Part shown: one piece after another, positions 56,733 through 64,000 of the stretch | Numbering within the stretch: the first letter of the stretch is position 1 | Layout of the letters: every line of letters begins with the position of its first letter | From: Frateuria_A sp051900415 | Lineage (GTDB): Bacteria > Pseudomonadota > Gammaproteobacteria > Xanthomonadales > Rhodanobacteraceae | Direction of reading: 5' to 3' | DNA length: 64,000 bases | NCBI RefSeq assembly: GCF_051900415.1 | Contig: NZ_JBHZGL010000003.1 | Span: forward strand, 270,072 to 334,071 | Notes under the pieces: generated by a model | Told to the model about the DNA's origin: nothing | Seen by the model: only the letters and a program-made list of their open reading frames with translations | Database searches by the model: none | Translations under genes and position numbers: made by a program

Positions 56733-57434
56733 TCAGTGCAGGCGCACCTGGACCATCTGTTCCCGCGGGCGATACAGCGTAGGCAGCCACTGTTTGAGGT
56801 GGGTCACCTTGGGCGCGTCGTTGTAGACGATGTAGGCGTTGTCCGGGTGCTGCGCCGCGAAGTTCTGGTGGTACGCCTCGGCGGTGTAGAAGCCCTTCAG
56901 CGGCACGACCTGGGTGACGATCGGCGCGGCGAACGCGTGCGCGGTTGTGAGCTGGGCGATATAGGCCTGCGCGACCCGCTGCTGCGCGGGCGTGGCGTAG
57001 AAGATCGCCGACCGGTACTGACTGCCGACATCCGGCCCCTGGCGGTTGAGCTGGGTGGGGTCGTTGACGACCGAGAAGAACACCTTCAGTAGTTGGCCGT
57101 AACTGACCTTGGCCGGATCGTAGACCACCTTGACCGATTCGGCGTGCCCGGTGTCGCCGTCGCTGACCCGCTCGTAGGTGGCCGTGTCGGCAGCGCCGCC
57201 GGCATAGCCGGACCAAGCCTCGCGCACGCCGCGGACGTGGTCGAACACCGCCTCGACGCCCCAGAAGCAGCCCCCGGCGAACACCGCGACCTGCTCGCCG
57301 GGGCGGGTCGGCGCCGGGTCGAATCGCGGATCGGGCAGGTGGGCCACGCCATCGGCGGTGGCCGGTCCGGACGCGCTGCAGCCGGCCAGCACGGCGACGG
57401 CCAGGGGGATCAGGGAGAACCATCGGGTGGACAT
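56733..57434 (-). CDS. msrA: Lipoprotein peptide-methionine (S)-S-oxide reductase
   Basis: The enzyme repairs oxidised methionine in proteins. It has 233 residues. The catalytic Cys is C56 in the family signature GGCFWGVEAVF. SGYAGG and DPTQLNRQGPDVGSQYRS are also conserved. The N-terminus is a lipoprotein signal (AVAVLAGC, lipid-bearing Cys19), so the enzyme acts in the periplasm rather than the cytoplasm. It needs a reductant delivered across the membrane; none is encoded nearby. Confidence 0.95.
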   Translation of the reverse strand: MSTRWFSLIPLAVAVLAGCSASGPATADGVAHLPDPRFDPAPTRPGEQVAVFAGGCFWGVEAVFDHVRGVREAWSGYAGGAADTATYERVSDGDTGHAESVKVVYDPAKVSYGQLLKVFFSVVNDPTQLNRQGPDVGSQYRSAIFYATPAQQRVAQAYIAQLTTAHAFAAPIVTQVVPLKGFYTAEAYHQNFAAQHPDNAYIVYNDAPKVTHLKQWLPTLYRPREQMVQVRLH

Positions 57435-57554
57435 GCGGTTACCTCGAGGCGAAGTCGCGAGGAGCTTTACGGGCGCATGCCCCGATGGGATGCACCGTGC
57501 TCTCAGGGGATTCGCCGGCCGCGGTCGTCCGGTTACGTCGGGCCGCGCGTTACG

Positions 57555-57767
57555 TCAGGCCACATGGATTTCCACGTCGCCCAGGCTCACCGTCTGGCCT
57601 GCGTGGATCTTGCAGGTCTTGCGCAGCTCCTGCTGTCCATCGACGTAAACCTCGCCGCTGGCGACCAGCATCTTGCCAGCGCCGCCGCTGTCGCAGAGCC
57701 CGACGAGCTTGAGCAGCTGGTTGAGCTCGACATGATCGCGATCGAGCTGGAAGGTAAGCGTCTGCAT
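57555..57767 (-). CDS. S4-domain RNA-binding protein (YbcJ-like)
   Basis: This is a 70-residue protein consisting almost entirely of one S4-like RNA-binding domain: VELNQLLKLVGLCDSGGAGKMLVASGEVYVDG. The stretch is typical of the YbcJ group, whose members bind RNA and are linked to ribosome assembly. The start at 57767 gives MQTLTFQLDRDHVELNQ. It is a short gene with no obvious partner. Confidence 0.87.
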   Translation of the reverse strand: MQTLTFQLDRDHVELNQLLKLVGLCDSGGAGKMLVASGEVYVDGQQELRKTCKIHAGQTVSLGDVEIHVA

Positions 57768-57867
57768 GGCTGGCGTTGGGCTGGCTGGCGGGGCAGGCAG
57801 TGTATCGGGAGCGCATGCGACGAGGGCGCCGCGATGCGACGCCCTCGGGCAATTCAGGCCTGCTACC

Positions 57868-58251
57868 TCAGTGGTAGTAGCTGCTGATGCGGTTGGTGAA
57901 GGTGGTATCGGCAAAATCGGGCCAATTGTCCTGGTCGAACCCCGGCGCATCCTTCAGTCGGTCCTTGGACACGTCCAGCACCAGGCAATGGTTGGCGGTA
58001 TCCAGACGCATGGCATTCCACGGCACCGCGAACAGCTTGTCGCCCATGCCGAGCCAGCCGCCGAAAGACAACACGGCATACTGGATCGTGCCGCTGGCGG
58101 TATCGATCATCAGGTCCTTGATCTCGCCCAGATCCTCGCCCGAGGCGTTGCGCACGTTCTCGCCGTTGAGCGTGCTGGAGGCCAGTACCGGGCCCGTACC
58201 CATGCCGCGGTTGGGGTTGGTCGAGTTGTAGCCGGTCGATTGGATGGTCAT
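57868..58251 (-). CDS. PRC-barrel domain protein
   Basis: This is a 127-residue protein with a PRC-barrel fold (about residues 20-95): ASSTLNGENVRNASGEDLG, then IKDLMIDTASGTIQYAVLSFGGWLG and KLFAVPWNAMRLD. Such proteins are common in Xanthomonadales, often with no known function; some bind RNA or sit at the membrane surface. A good ribosome site AAGGAG precedes ATG 58251. Confidence 0.85.
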   Translation of the reverse strand: MTIQSTGYNSTNPNRGMGTGPVLASSTLNGENVRNASGEDLGEIKDLMIDTASGTIQYAVLSFGGWLGMGDKLFAVPWNAMRLDTANHCLVLDVSKDRLKDAPGFDQDNWPDFADTTFTNRISSYYH

Positions 58252-58353
58252 GGCGAATCTCCTTGGGCGGTGAGGGAAATCGTCGTCGTCGCGACGTCTT
58301 CCAGCCTGCCTCAAGCGCCGTGATGCGCGGGGCAAACGACCGTAAACATCCCC

Positions 58354-59190
58354 TCAGTCCGCTCGTCGGTGCGCGTCGATGCGGGCCTGCAACGCCATAG
58401 CAGCCGCGGGGTTGCGCTCCTTTGCGCTGCTGATGAAAAAGATGAACACATCTCGCGGCGCGCCATCCGGTTGGGGTGTGCTGGCATGCGGCAGCCCGGC
58501 CGTGTCCTTGCCCTGCGCCCAGGCGCTTGCCTGCTCGGCCAAGCCATCCAGCGCCGCGGACGGATAGCCGTCCGGTTCGTCGGCCGCGCTGCGCATCAGG
58601 CGCGCGTAGACGAAATCACCGGTGAGGTCGGCGAACGAGGGGTACTTCGTTGCGTCGGTGAACACCGTGGGTACGCCATGCGCGCGGGCGAGCTCCACGT
58701 AGCCCTCGCTTGCGAAGCTCGGGTGGCGCACCTCCAGCACGTGGCGCAGCGGCCGGCCGTCGAGTTCGCGCGGCAGCGCGTCCAGGAAGCCGGCGATGTC
58801 GTCTCTGTCGAATGGCCGCGACGGGCCCAGCTGCCAGTTGATCGGTCCCAACCGGTCGCCCATTTCGGCGATGCCACCGAACACGAAAGCTTCGATGCCC
58901 TTGCCGGCGGTGGCGAGTTTCCGGCTCTCGACCACGTAACGCGGCGCCTTCAGCGCGAACACGAAGCCTTCGGGCGTTTCGGCCGCCCATTTGGCGTAGG
59001 TGGCCGGCTTCTGCGCGCCATAGAAGGTGCCGTTGATCTCGATCGCGCGCAGATGGCGGCTGGCGTATTCCAGTTCGCGCCGCTGCACCAGGCCGGCGGG
59101 GTAGAAGTTGTTGCGCCAGGGGGCATAGGTCCAGCCGCCGATGCCGACGCGGATCGGCGCGACGGGCGATGGGGGGCGAGTCGGTGTCAT
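58354..59190 (-). CDS. DUF72 (YecE-like) protein
   Basis: This is a 278-residue cytoplasmic protein of the DUF72/YecE family with a TIM-barrel fold. The N-terminus VGIGGWTYAPWRNNFYPAGL is diagnostic. Further hallmarks are AIEINGTFYG, FALKAPRYVV, GPINWQLGPS and HVLEVRHPSF. The biochemical role of the family is not established. It is divergent from the PD40-repeat gene. Confidence 0.9.
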   Translation of the reverse strand: MTPTRPPSPVAPIRVGIGGWTYAPWRNNFYPAGLVQRRELEYASRHLRAIEINGTFYGAQKPATYAKWAAETPEGFVFALKAPRYVVESRKLATAGKGIEAFVFGGIAEMGDRLGPINWQLGPSRPFDRDDIAGFLDALPRELDGRPLRHVLEVRHPSFASEGYVELARAHGVPTVFTDATKYPSFADLTGDFVYARLMRSAADEPDGYPSAALDGLAEQASAWAQGKDTAGLPHASTPQPDGAPRDVFIFFISSAKERNPAAAMALQARIDAHRRAD

Positions 59191-59328
59191 GGCGTGCTCC
59201 TGCGGCGGGCGCCCATCGTCCCACGCCGCCGTGGTCGTTCGCGTGAGCGCGTGACTTGCGGCACACGCGCCGCTTTGACGGGGCGCGTATCAGTGACGTG
59301 CTTCCCCCTCCCGCTACAAGGATCGAGC

Positions 59329-60312
59329 ATGTCCCGAGTGACCGGTCGTGCGCTGGCCGCCTTTGTCGTCTGCGGCCTGGCTCCCCTCGGCCTTCGCGCC
59401 GAATCTGCCCATCAACCTGAAGTGTTCGCGCCGGGCGTCATCTCCGGCCCGGCCGCCGAAGACTCGGCCGCCTTCACGCCCAACGGCACGGCCGTTTTCT
59501 TCGATCGCATCCGCTGGCCCAACGCCGCCATCCTGGTAGCGCACCGCACCGCAACGGGCTGGTCCTCGCCCGAGGTCGCTCCGTTTTCCGGCCGCTGGCT
59601 CGATCACGATCCGGCGATGGCGCCGGACGGCTCTTTCCTTGTCTTCAGTTCCAATCGCCCGGACCGGCCGGGCGGCAAACCGCTCGATGCGGTCATGGCC
59701 AACGGCAAGGTCGCGCCGGGTTCCGGCGGGCATCTGTGGCGCGTCGACCGCAAGGGCGAGGGCTGGGCCGAACCGGTGCGCCTGCCCGACGCGGTCAACG
59801 CCAGCAGCCGCACGTACGCGCCGAGCGTAGCGGCGGACGGCAGCGTGTATTTCCAGGCGCCGGGCGCGGACGGCGATTTCCGCCTCTACCGCTCGCAGTA
59901 CCGCGGCGGCACCTACCAGCCGCCGGTGGGAGTGAAGCTTGGCAAGGCGGCGGCGCACAAACTCGATCCAGCCATCGCGCCGGACGAGTCGTTCATCGTG
60001 TTCGACGCCAACTACGCGGACAAGGACCAGCCTGACCGGCTCTACATTGCCTTCCGCGAAGGCGATCACTGGGGCGCGCCGATCGACCTGGGCGACGAGG
60101 TGAACAAGGCCTCGCCCTGGGGCTCGCACCTGGGCGCCGATCACCGCACGCTGTATTTCTCCAGCACGCGGGGCGTGCGCGTGCACTACCCGCGCAGCGA
60201 AGCGCAGGGACGCCAGGACGTGGCGCGCATGGAGGCCTGGGACAACGGCCTGGACAACCTCTGGTCGATCTCCCTGGCGCCCTGGATCGAGGCCCACGCA
60301 CGAGGCGGCTGA
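59329..60312 (+). CDS. Exported TolB-like beta-propeller (PD40 repeat) protein
   Basis: This is a 327-residue protein with a likely signal peptide (about residues 1-24, GRALAAFVVCGLAPLGLRA). At least five PD40/WD40-like repeats follow, for example SAAFTPNGTAVFFD, DPAMAPDGSFLVFSSNRP, APSVAADGSVYFQ and DPAIAPDESFIVFD. The fold resembles the propeller of TolB; no catalytic domain is attached. The function is unknown. It starts a same-strand run of three exported proteins. Confidence 0.8.
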   Translation: MSRVTGRALAAFVVCGLAPLGLRAESAHQPEVFAPGVISGPAAEDSAAFTPNGTAVFFDRIRWPNAAILVAHRTATGWSSPEVAPFSGRWLDHDPAMAPDGSFLVFSSNRPDRPGGKPLDAVMANGKVAPGSGGHLWRVDRKGEGWAEPVRLPDAVNASSRTYAPSVAADGSVYFQAPGADGDFRLYRSQYRGGTYQPPVGVKLGKAAAHKLDPAIAPDESFIVFDANYADKDQPDRLYIAFREGDHWGAPIDLGDEVNKASPWGSHLGADHRTLYFSSTRGVRVHYPRSEAQGRQDVARMEAWDNGLDNLWSISLAPWIEAHARGG

Positions 60313-60368
60313 GCGGACGCGGCAGGCTGGCGCCGTGCCGGTTTTGCCGCGATAGTGGGGCGTTCTCA

Positions 60369-62066
60369 ATGCGGAGCCTTTCGATGACCCAGCCTGTTTT
60401 CTCCATCCGCCTGGCCGCGGCCTGCGCGCTGGTGTTCGCCGCCACCGGCGCACTGGCGCAGATGCCCGCACAGCACCCGCTGCCGCCGCCGGTCTCCACC
60501 GGCGACACCGCGCGCCCGATGCTGCCGCCGCAGCTGGCCGATTTCGGCGCCTACGTCGACAGCGCGCGCAAGACCTTCGACGTACCGGGCATCGCCGTGG
60601 CGATCGTCAAGGATGGGCACGTGGTGATGGAGCAGGGCTTCGGCCTGCGCGAGCTGGGCAAGGGCGACAAGGTCGACGCGAACACGCTGTTCGCGATCGC
60701 TTCCAACACCAAGGCGTTCACTGCCGCGGCGCTGCAGCAACTGGCCGAGGCCGGCAAGCTGGACATGGACGACCGGGTGATCGAGCACCTGCCGTGGTTC
60801 CGCATGTCCGACGCCTACGTGACCCACGAGATGCGCATCCGTGACCTGCTGGCGCACCGCAGCGGCCTGTCGCTGGGCGCGGGCGACCTGCTGTACTGGC
60901 CGCCGACCGACTACACCACCAGGGATGTCGTCGAACGCCTGGCCAAGGTGCCGATCAAGAACAGCTTCCGCGCCGGCTATGCCTACGACAACATCCTGTT
61001 TGCGGTGGCCACGCTGGTGATCGAGCAGGCCTCCGGCCAGAGCTACGCCGACTACGTGCGCGAGCACATCTTCAAGCCGGTGGGTATGGACGAGTCGCTG
61101 ATCGACAAGACCTACCTCAAGAGCGGGATGGATGTCGCCACTGGCCACGCCAAGGCCGACTTCAAGGACCTCAAGCCCGTGCCCCCCATGGCCTGGCTCA
61201 ACGACCCGGGTGCCGGCGGCATCTACTCGAGCGTGCACGATCTGGCCAAGTGGATGAACGTGCAGCTGGCCGGCGGCGCGTTGCCGACCACCGGCGCCGA
61301 CGGCAAGCCGAAGCGCCTGTTCTCCGAGGACAGCCAGCACCAGATGTGGTCGATGCTCACGCCCATCGAGATCCACAAGGCGCAGGTCCCCGAGCTGGCC
61401 TCGCTCACGCCCGACTTCTTCGGTTACGGCGAGAGCTGGTTCCTGTCCGACTACCAGGGCAGGAAGCTGGTGTGGCACACCGGCGGCTGGCCGGGCATGG
61501 TCTCGCGCGTCACGCTGGTGCCTGAACTCAAGCTCGGCGTGGTGGTATTGACCAACGCCGAGTCCGGCGCCGCCTTCAACGCGGTCACCTACCGCGTGCT
61601 CGATGCCTACCTCAACCCGGGCAAGAAGACCGACTGGGTCGCCGTGTACGACAAGGCGGTGAAGAAGGCGCAGGCCAAGGCCGACGACAGCATGGCCAAG
61701 CACGAGGCCGCGCGTGACAAGGACAGCAAGCCTTCGCTGCCACTGGCCGGTTACGCGGGCACCTACCGCGATCCGTGGTACGGCGACGTCGTCGTCAGCC
61801 GCGAAGGCGGCAAGCTGCGCATGCGCTTCAGCCATACGCCGCAGCTCGTCGGCACCATGACACCCTGGCAGCACGACACCTTCACCGTGCGCTGGGACGA
61901 CCGCACGCTCAACGCCGATGCCTTCGTCACCTTCGCGCTGGATGAGGATGGCCACGTGCGCGAGGCGCGCATGGAGCCGATCTCGCCGCTGACCGACTTC
62001 AGCTTCGACTTCCAGGATCTGCGCCTGGCGCCGGTGGAGAAGGGCGGTGAGGCGTCGGACGATTGA
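60369..62066 (+). CDS. Exported serine beta-lactamase-like hydrolase
   Basis: This is a periplasmic protein of 565 residues related to class C beta-lactamases and D-aminopeptidases. A signal peptide ends about residue 31 (AATGALA). The catalytic motifs are SNTK (S112 and K115), YDN (Y205 to N207) and HTG near residue 370. The C-terminal part (about residues 460-560) resembles the DUF3471 domain often found in such hydrolases. Members may be esterases or peptidases, and penicillin activity is not implied. An alternative start is the ATG at 60384. Confidence 0.87.
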   Translation: MRSLSMTQPVFSIRLAAACALVFAATGALAQMPAQHPLPPPVSTGDTARPMLPPQLADFGAYVDSARKTFDVPGIAVAIVKDGHVVMEQGFGLRELGKGDKVDANTLFAIASNTKAFTAAALQQLAEAGKLDMDDRVIEHLPWFRMSDAYVTHEMRIRDLLAHRSGLSLGAGDLLYWPPTDYTTRDVVERLAKVPIKNSFRAGYAYDNILFAVATLVIEQASGQSYADYVREHIFKPVGMDESLIDKTYLKSGMDVATGHAKADFKDLKPVPPMAWLNDPGAGGIYSSVHDLAKWMNVQLAGGALPTTGADGKPKRLFSEDSQHQMWSMLTPIEIHKAQVPELASLTPDFFGYGESWFLSDYQGRKLVWHTGGWPGMVSRVTLVPELKLGVVVLTNAESGAAFNAVTYRVLDAYLNPGKKTDWVAVYDKAVKKAQAKADDSMAKHEAARDKDSKPSLPLAGYAGTYRDPWYGDVVVSREGGKLRMRFSHTPQLVGTMTPWQHDTFTVRWDDRTLNADAFVTFALDEDGHVREARMEPISPLTDFSFDFQDLRLAPVEKGGEASDD

Positions 62067-62071
62067 ACCTT

Positions 62072-62098
62072 AAGGGGCCGGGCGAACGGCCCTTTTTT
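62072..62098 (+). terminator. Intrinsic terminator after the serine hydrolase
   Basis: A GGGGCCG/CGGCCC stem around GGCGAA is followed by six T residues, directly after the stop codon. Confidence 0.85.
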
Positions 62099-62116
62099 GA
62101 ATCACTGACCGGTTTT

Positions 62117-62198
62117 GTAGGAGCGGCCTTGGGCGCGACCGGATGCTGATCATCACGGCGTAGCCAAGCATGGCAGTCGCGCCCAAGGGCGCTCCTAC
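62117..62198. repeat. GTAG-headed REP pair (GTAGGAGCG family)
   Basis: GTAGGAGCGGCCTTGGGCGC faces its partner GCGCCCAAGGGCGCTCCTAC over a short spacer. It is a variant of the family at 4548 and 44593. Confidence 0.85.
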
Positions 62199-62226
62199 AA
62201 GAGGTCTCACCTCAGGAGCCTTTGCC

Positions 62227-63858
62227 ATGTTGAACCCCGTTCGCGGCGCACTGGCGCTGCTGTTCACCGGCCTGTTGGTCACCGGCGCCTGCGCCCGCGA
62301 GGCGGCGCCGGCAACGCATCAATTCTTCCAGGTCAACCTGCCCACGTCGGCGGACAAGCCGACGGCCGGGCGGTTGCTGTTGTTCGCCGCTGAAGCGAAA
62401 ACCGCCCGGGCTGCCACCAAGGATGGCAAGGTCACCGAGGTGGAGAGCAGCCCGTTCGCGCCAAGGGACACCGCGGTGGCCGCCCGCGAGGTCGAGCGCC
62501 TGGCGCCCGGGGATGGGGTGCTGCTGGATGCCGACGACCAGGCCTTTCCTTCGGCCTTCTCGAAGCTGCCGCCGGGCGACTATCTGGTGCAGGCCGTGCT
62601 GGACACCCAGCACGACTACAACTACCACGGGCGCAACGGTGGCGACCTGGTGAGCCCGGTGGTCGAGGTGCATCTGCCCAGCGCCGCCGCCCCCACGCTG
62701 GCCTTGACCGAAACGCTGCCCACGCCCGCGCTGTGGGATCTGCCCGAGCGCTACCTGAGCGACACGACCAGGAAATACCTGGCTCAGGCGCGCAAGCAGG
62801 TGCAGCCGATCGACTTCGTCAGCCCCGCGCTCAGCGGCTTCTGGGGGCGGCCGATCCACATGCGTGGCTGGGTCGTGCTGCCGCCGGGCTACGACGCTTC
62901 GGCCAAAACCACGTACCCGACCGTGTTCCAGACCCATGGCTACGGCGGCGACCTGCACACGCAGGCGGGCACCGCGGCGATGGTGTTCGGTGCGACGGCC
63001 GAGAAGCAGCTGCCGCCGATGATCTGGGTGGTGCTCGACGAATCCAGCCCCACCGGCACCCACGAGTTCGCCGACTCGGTGAACAACGGCCCCTGGGGGC
63101 AGGCGCTCACCACCGAGCTGATCCCGGCGCTGGAGGGCAAGTACCGCATGGATGCGCGTCCCTCGGGCCGCTTCCTCACCGGCCACTCTTCGGGTGGCTG
63201 GGCGACGCTGTGGCTGCAGACGCGGTACCCGAAGGTATTTGGCGGCACCTGGTCGACCTCGCCCGACCCGAGCGACTTCCACGACTTTACCGGCGTCGAC
63301 CTGTACGCCCCGCACGCCAACGTCTACCACCGCGCCGACGGCGCGCCGTATCCGCTGGTGCGCGACAAGGGCAAGGTGCTGGCCACCTACGAGACCTTCG
63401 CCCGGCTGGAGCGCGTGCTCGGACCCTACGGCGGGCAGATGGCGTCGTTCGAATGGGTCTTCTCGCCGCGTGGCGCGGACGGGCGGCCCGTGCCGATGTT
63501 CGACCGGGACACGGGTGCGGTCGATCCGGCGGTGGTCGCCTATTGGGGCGAGCACTACGACATCGCCCGCCGCCTGAAGGCGCACTGGCCGGAACTCAAG
63601 CCCGACCTGGACGGTAAGATCCACCTTACCGTCGGTACCGCGGACACGTTCTATCTCGACGGTGCCGCGCACAAGCTCAAGGCCGTGCTCGATGGCCTAG
63701 GGGCCAGGTCCGAGTTTCACTTCCTGCCCGGCCGCACCCACATGGACCTGTACGTGCAGGGCAAGGACCGCCAGGGCCTGCTCAAGCAGATGGCATGGGA
63801 GATGTACGCGGTGGCGCGGCCGCAGTCGGAACTCAAGCGCGTTGCAGCGAACCCGTAG
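62227..63858 (+). CDS. Exported alpha/beta hydrolase (putative esterase)
   Basis: This is a secreted hydrolase of 543 residues. The signal peptide ends near residue 22 (GLLVTGACA). An N-terminal beta domain (to about residue 200) precedes an esterase domain with VLPPGYDASAKTTYPTVF. The nucleophile is in FLTGHSSGGWATLWL, and a C-terminal His is in LPGRTHMDLYVQG. The substrate is unknown. It follows the serine hydrolase, from which it is separated by a terminator and a repeat, so it probably has its own promoter. Confidence 0.84.
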   Translation: MLNPVRGALALLFTGLLVTGACAREAAPATHQFFQVNLPTSADKPTAGRLLLFAAEAKTARAATKDGKVTEVESSPFAPRDTAVAAREVERLAPGDGVLLDADDQAFPSAFSKLPPGDYLVQAVLDTQHDYNYHGRNGGDLVSPVVEVHLPSAAAPTLALTETLPTPALWDLPERYLSDTTRKYLAQARKQVQPIDFVSPALSGFWGRPIHMRGWVVLPPGYDASAKTTYPTVFQTHGYGGDLHTQAGTAAMVFGATAEKQLPPMIWVVLDESSPTGTHEFADSVNNGPWGQALTTELIPALEGKYRMDARPSGRFLTGHSSGGWATLWLQTRYPKVFGGTWSTSPDPSDFHDFTGVDLYAPHANVYHRADGAPYPLVRDKGKVLATYETFARLERVLGPYGGQMASFEWVFSPRGADGRPVPMFDRDTGAVDPAVVAYWGEHYDIARRLKAHWPELKPDLDGKIHLTVGTADTFYLDGAAHKLKAVLDGLGARSEFHFLPGRTHMDLYVQGKDRQGLLKQMAWEMYAVARPQSELKRVAANP

Positions 63859-63867
63859 CGCGCAATG

Positions 63868-63908
63868 GCCCTCTCTCCGCTTGAGGGAGAGGGCTGGAGT
63901 GAGGGGTA
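63868..63908. repeat. CCCTCTC/GAGAGGG palindromic repeat
   Basis: GGCCCTCTCTCCGCTTGAGG with GAGAGGGCTGGAGTGAGGGG follows the last gene. It is the same family as the pair at 29000-29121. Confidence 0.6.
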
Positions 63909-63940
63909 CAAGGCCAGCCTCGAGTGTCGAAGGGGCCACT

Positions 63941-63970
63941 GTAGGAGCGCACCCTGTGCGCGACCGCCCA
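63941..63970. repeat. GTAG-headed REP unit at the right edge
   Basis: GTAGGAGCGCACCCTGTGCG is a single unit of the family found at 4548 and 44593. Its partner may lie beyond the window. No gene was seen from 63859 to 64000. Confidence 0.75.
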
Positions 63971-64000
63971 CACCCCCCGCGCGCCCACCGTGCCCACCGC

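Overview
The window is 64 kb of GC-rich chromosomal DNA from a gammaproteobacterium, most likely of the order Xanthomonadales, family Rhodanobacteraceae (Dyella/Rhodanobacter/Luteibacter type). The basis is gene order (pyrG-kdsA-eno-ftsB-ispD-ispF, then truD, surE-pcm-yqaA-nlpD, rlmE-ftsH, tRNA cluster-tig-clpP-clpX-lon-hupB-tRNA-Val-tRNA-Asp-ppiD), protein sequence style, and scattered GTAG-headed REP repeats. The genus is an inference. No transposase, integrase, phage gene, CRISPR array or rRNA was seen.

Layout. 0.2-3.2 kb: two tandem APC amino acid permeases. 3.3-6 kb: a Nudix hydrolase, 3-hydroxyanthranilate dioxygenase and an ECF sigma/anti-sigma pair. 6-10 kb: parE and an Xaa-Pro aminopeptidase. 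10.2-18.3 kb: pyrG, kdsA and eno, then the tightly coupled ftsB-ispD-ispF-mgtE run and truD. 18.4-21.5 kb: two FtsX-type ABC permeases without an ATPase, and an Smr protein. 21.7-24.7 kb: surE-pcm-yqaA-nlpD. 24.7-28.1 kb: a Mth938-like protein and YhbY on one strand, rlmE-ftsH on the other. 28.3-38.4 kb: six tRNA genes, then the proteostasis block tig-clpP-clpX-lon-hupB, two more tRNA genes, and ppiD. 38.7-39.5 kb: fabI.

The right part (39.7-64 kb) is accessory. It holds an unknown membrane protein; a redox-flavoured run (a small SFPASDPP protein, an AhpD-like protein, a cysteine-synthase-like enzyme and a Ure2p/YfcG-type glutathione transferase); several exported or lipid-anchored hydrolases; an S45 acylase; two divergent MFS transporters; and a lipoprotein MsrA. 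It also holds a heme-oxygenase-fold diiron protein that closely resembles the 1-alkene-forming enzyme UndA, followed directly by a PAS-GGDEF-EAL cyclic-di-GMP protein.

The most notable observations are the UndA-like gene with its cyclic-di-GMP neighbour, and three families of short palindromic repeats. Two repeat copies supply the stop codons of neighbouring genes. A strong GAAA-loop hairpin also lies at the start of the second permease gene in its tandem. Most of the window is ordinary conserved housekeeping sequence.
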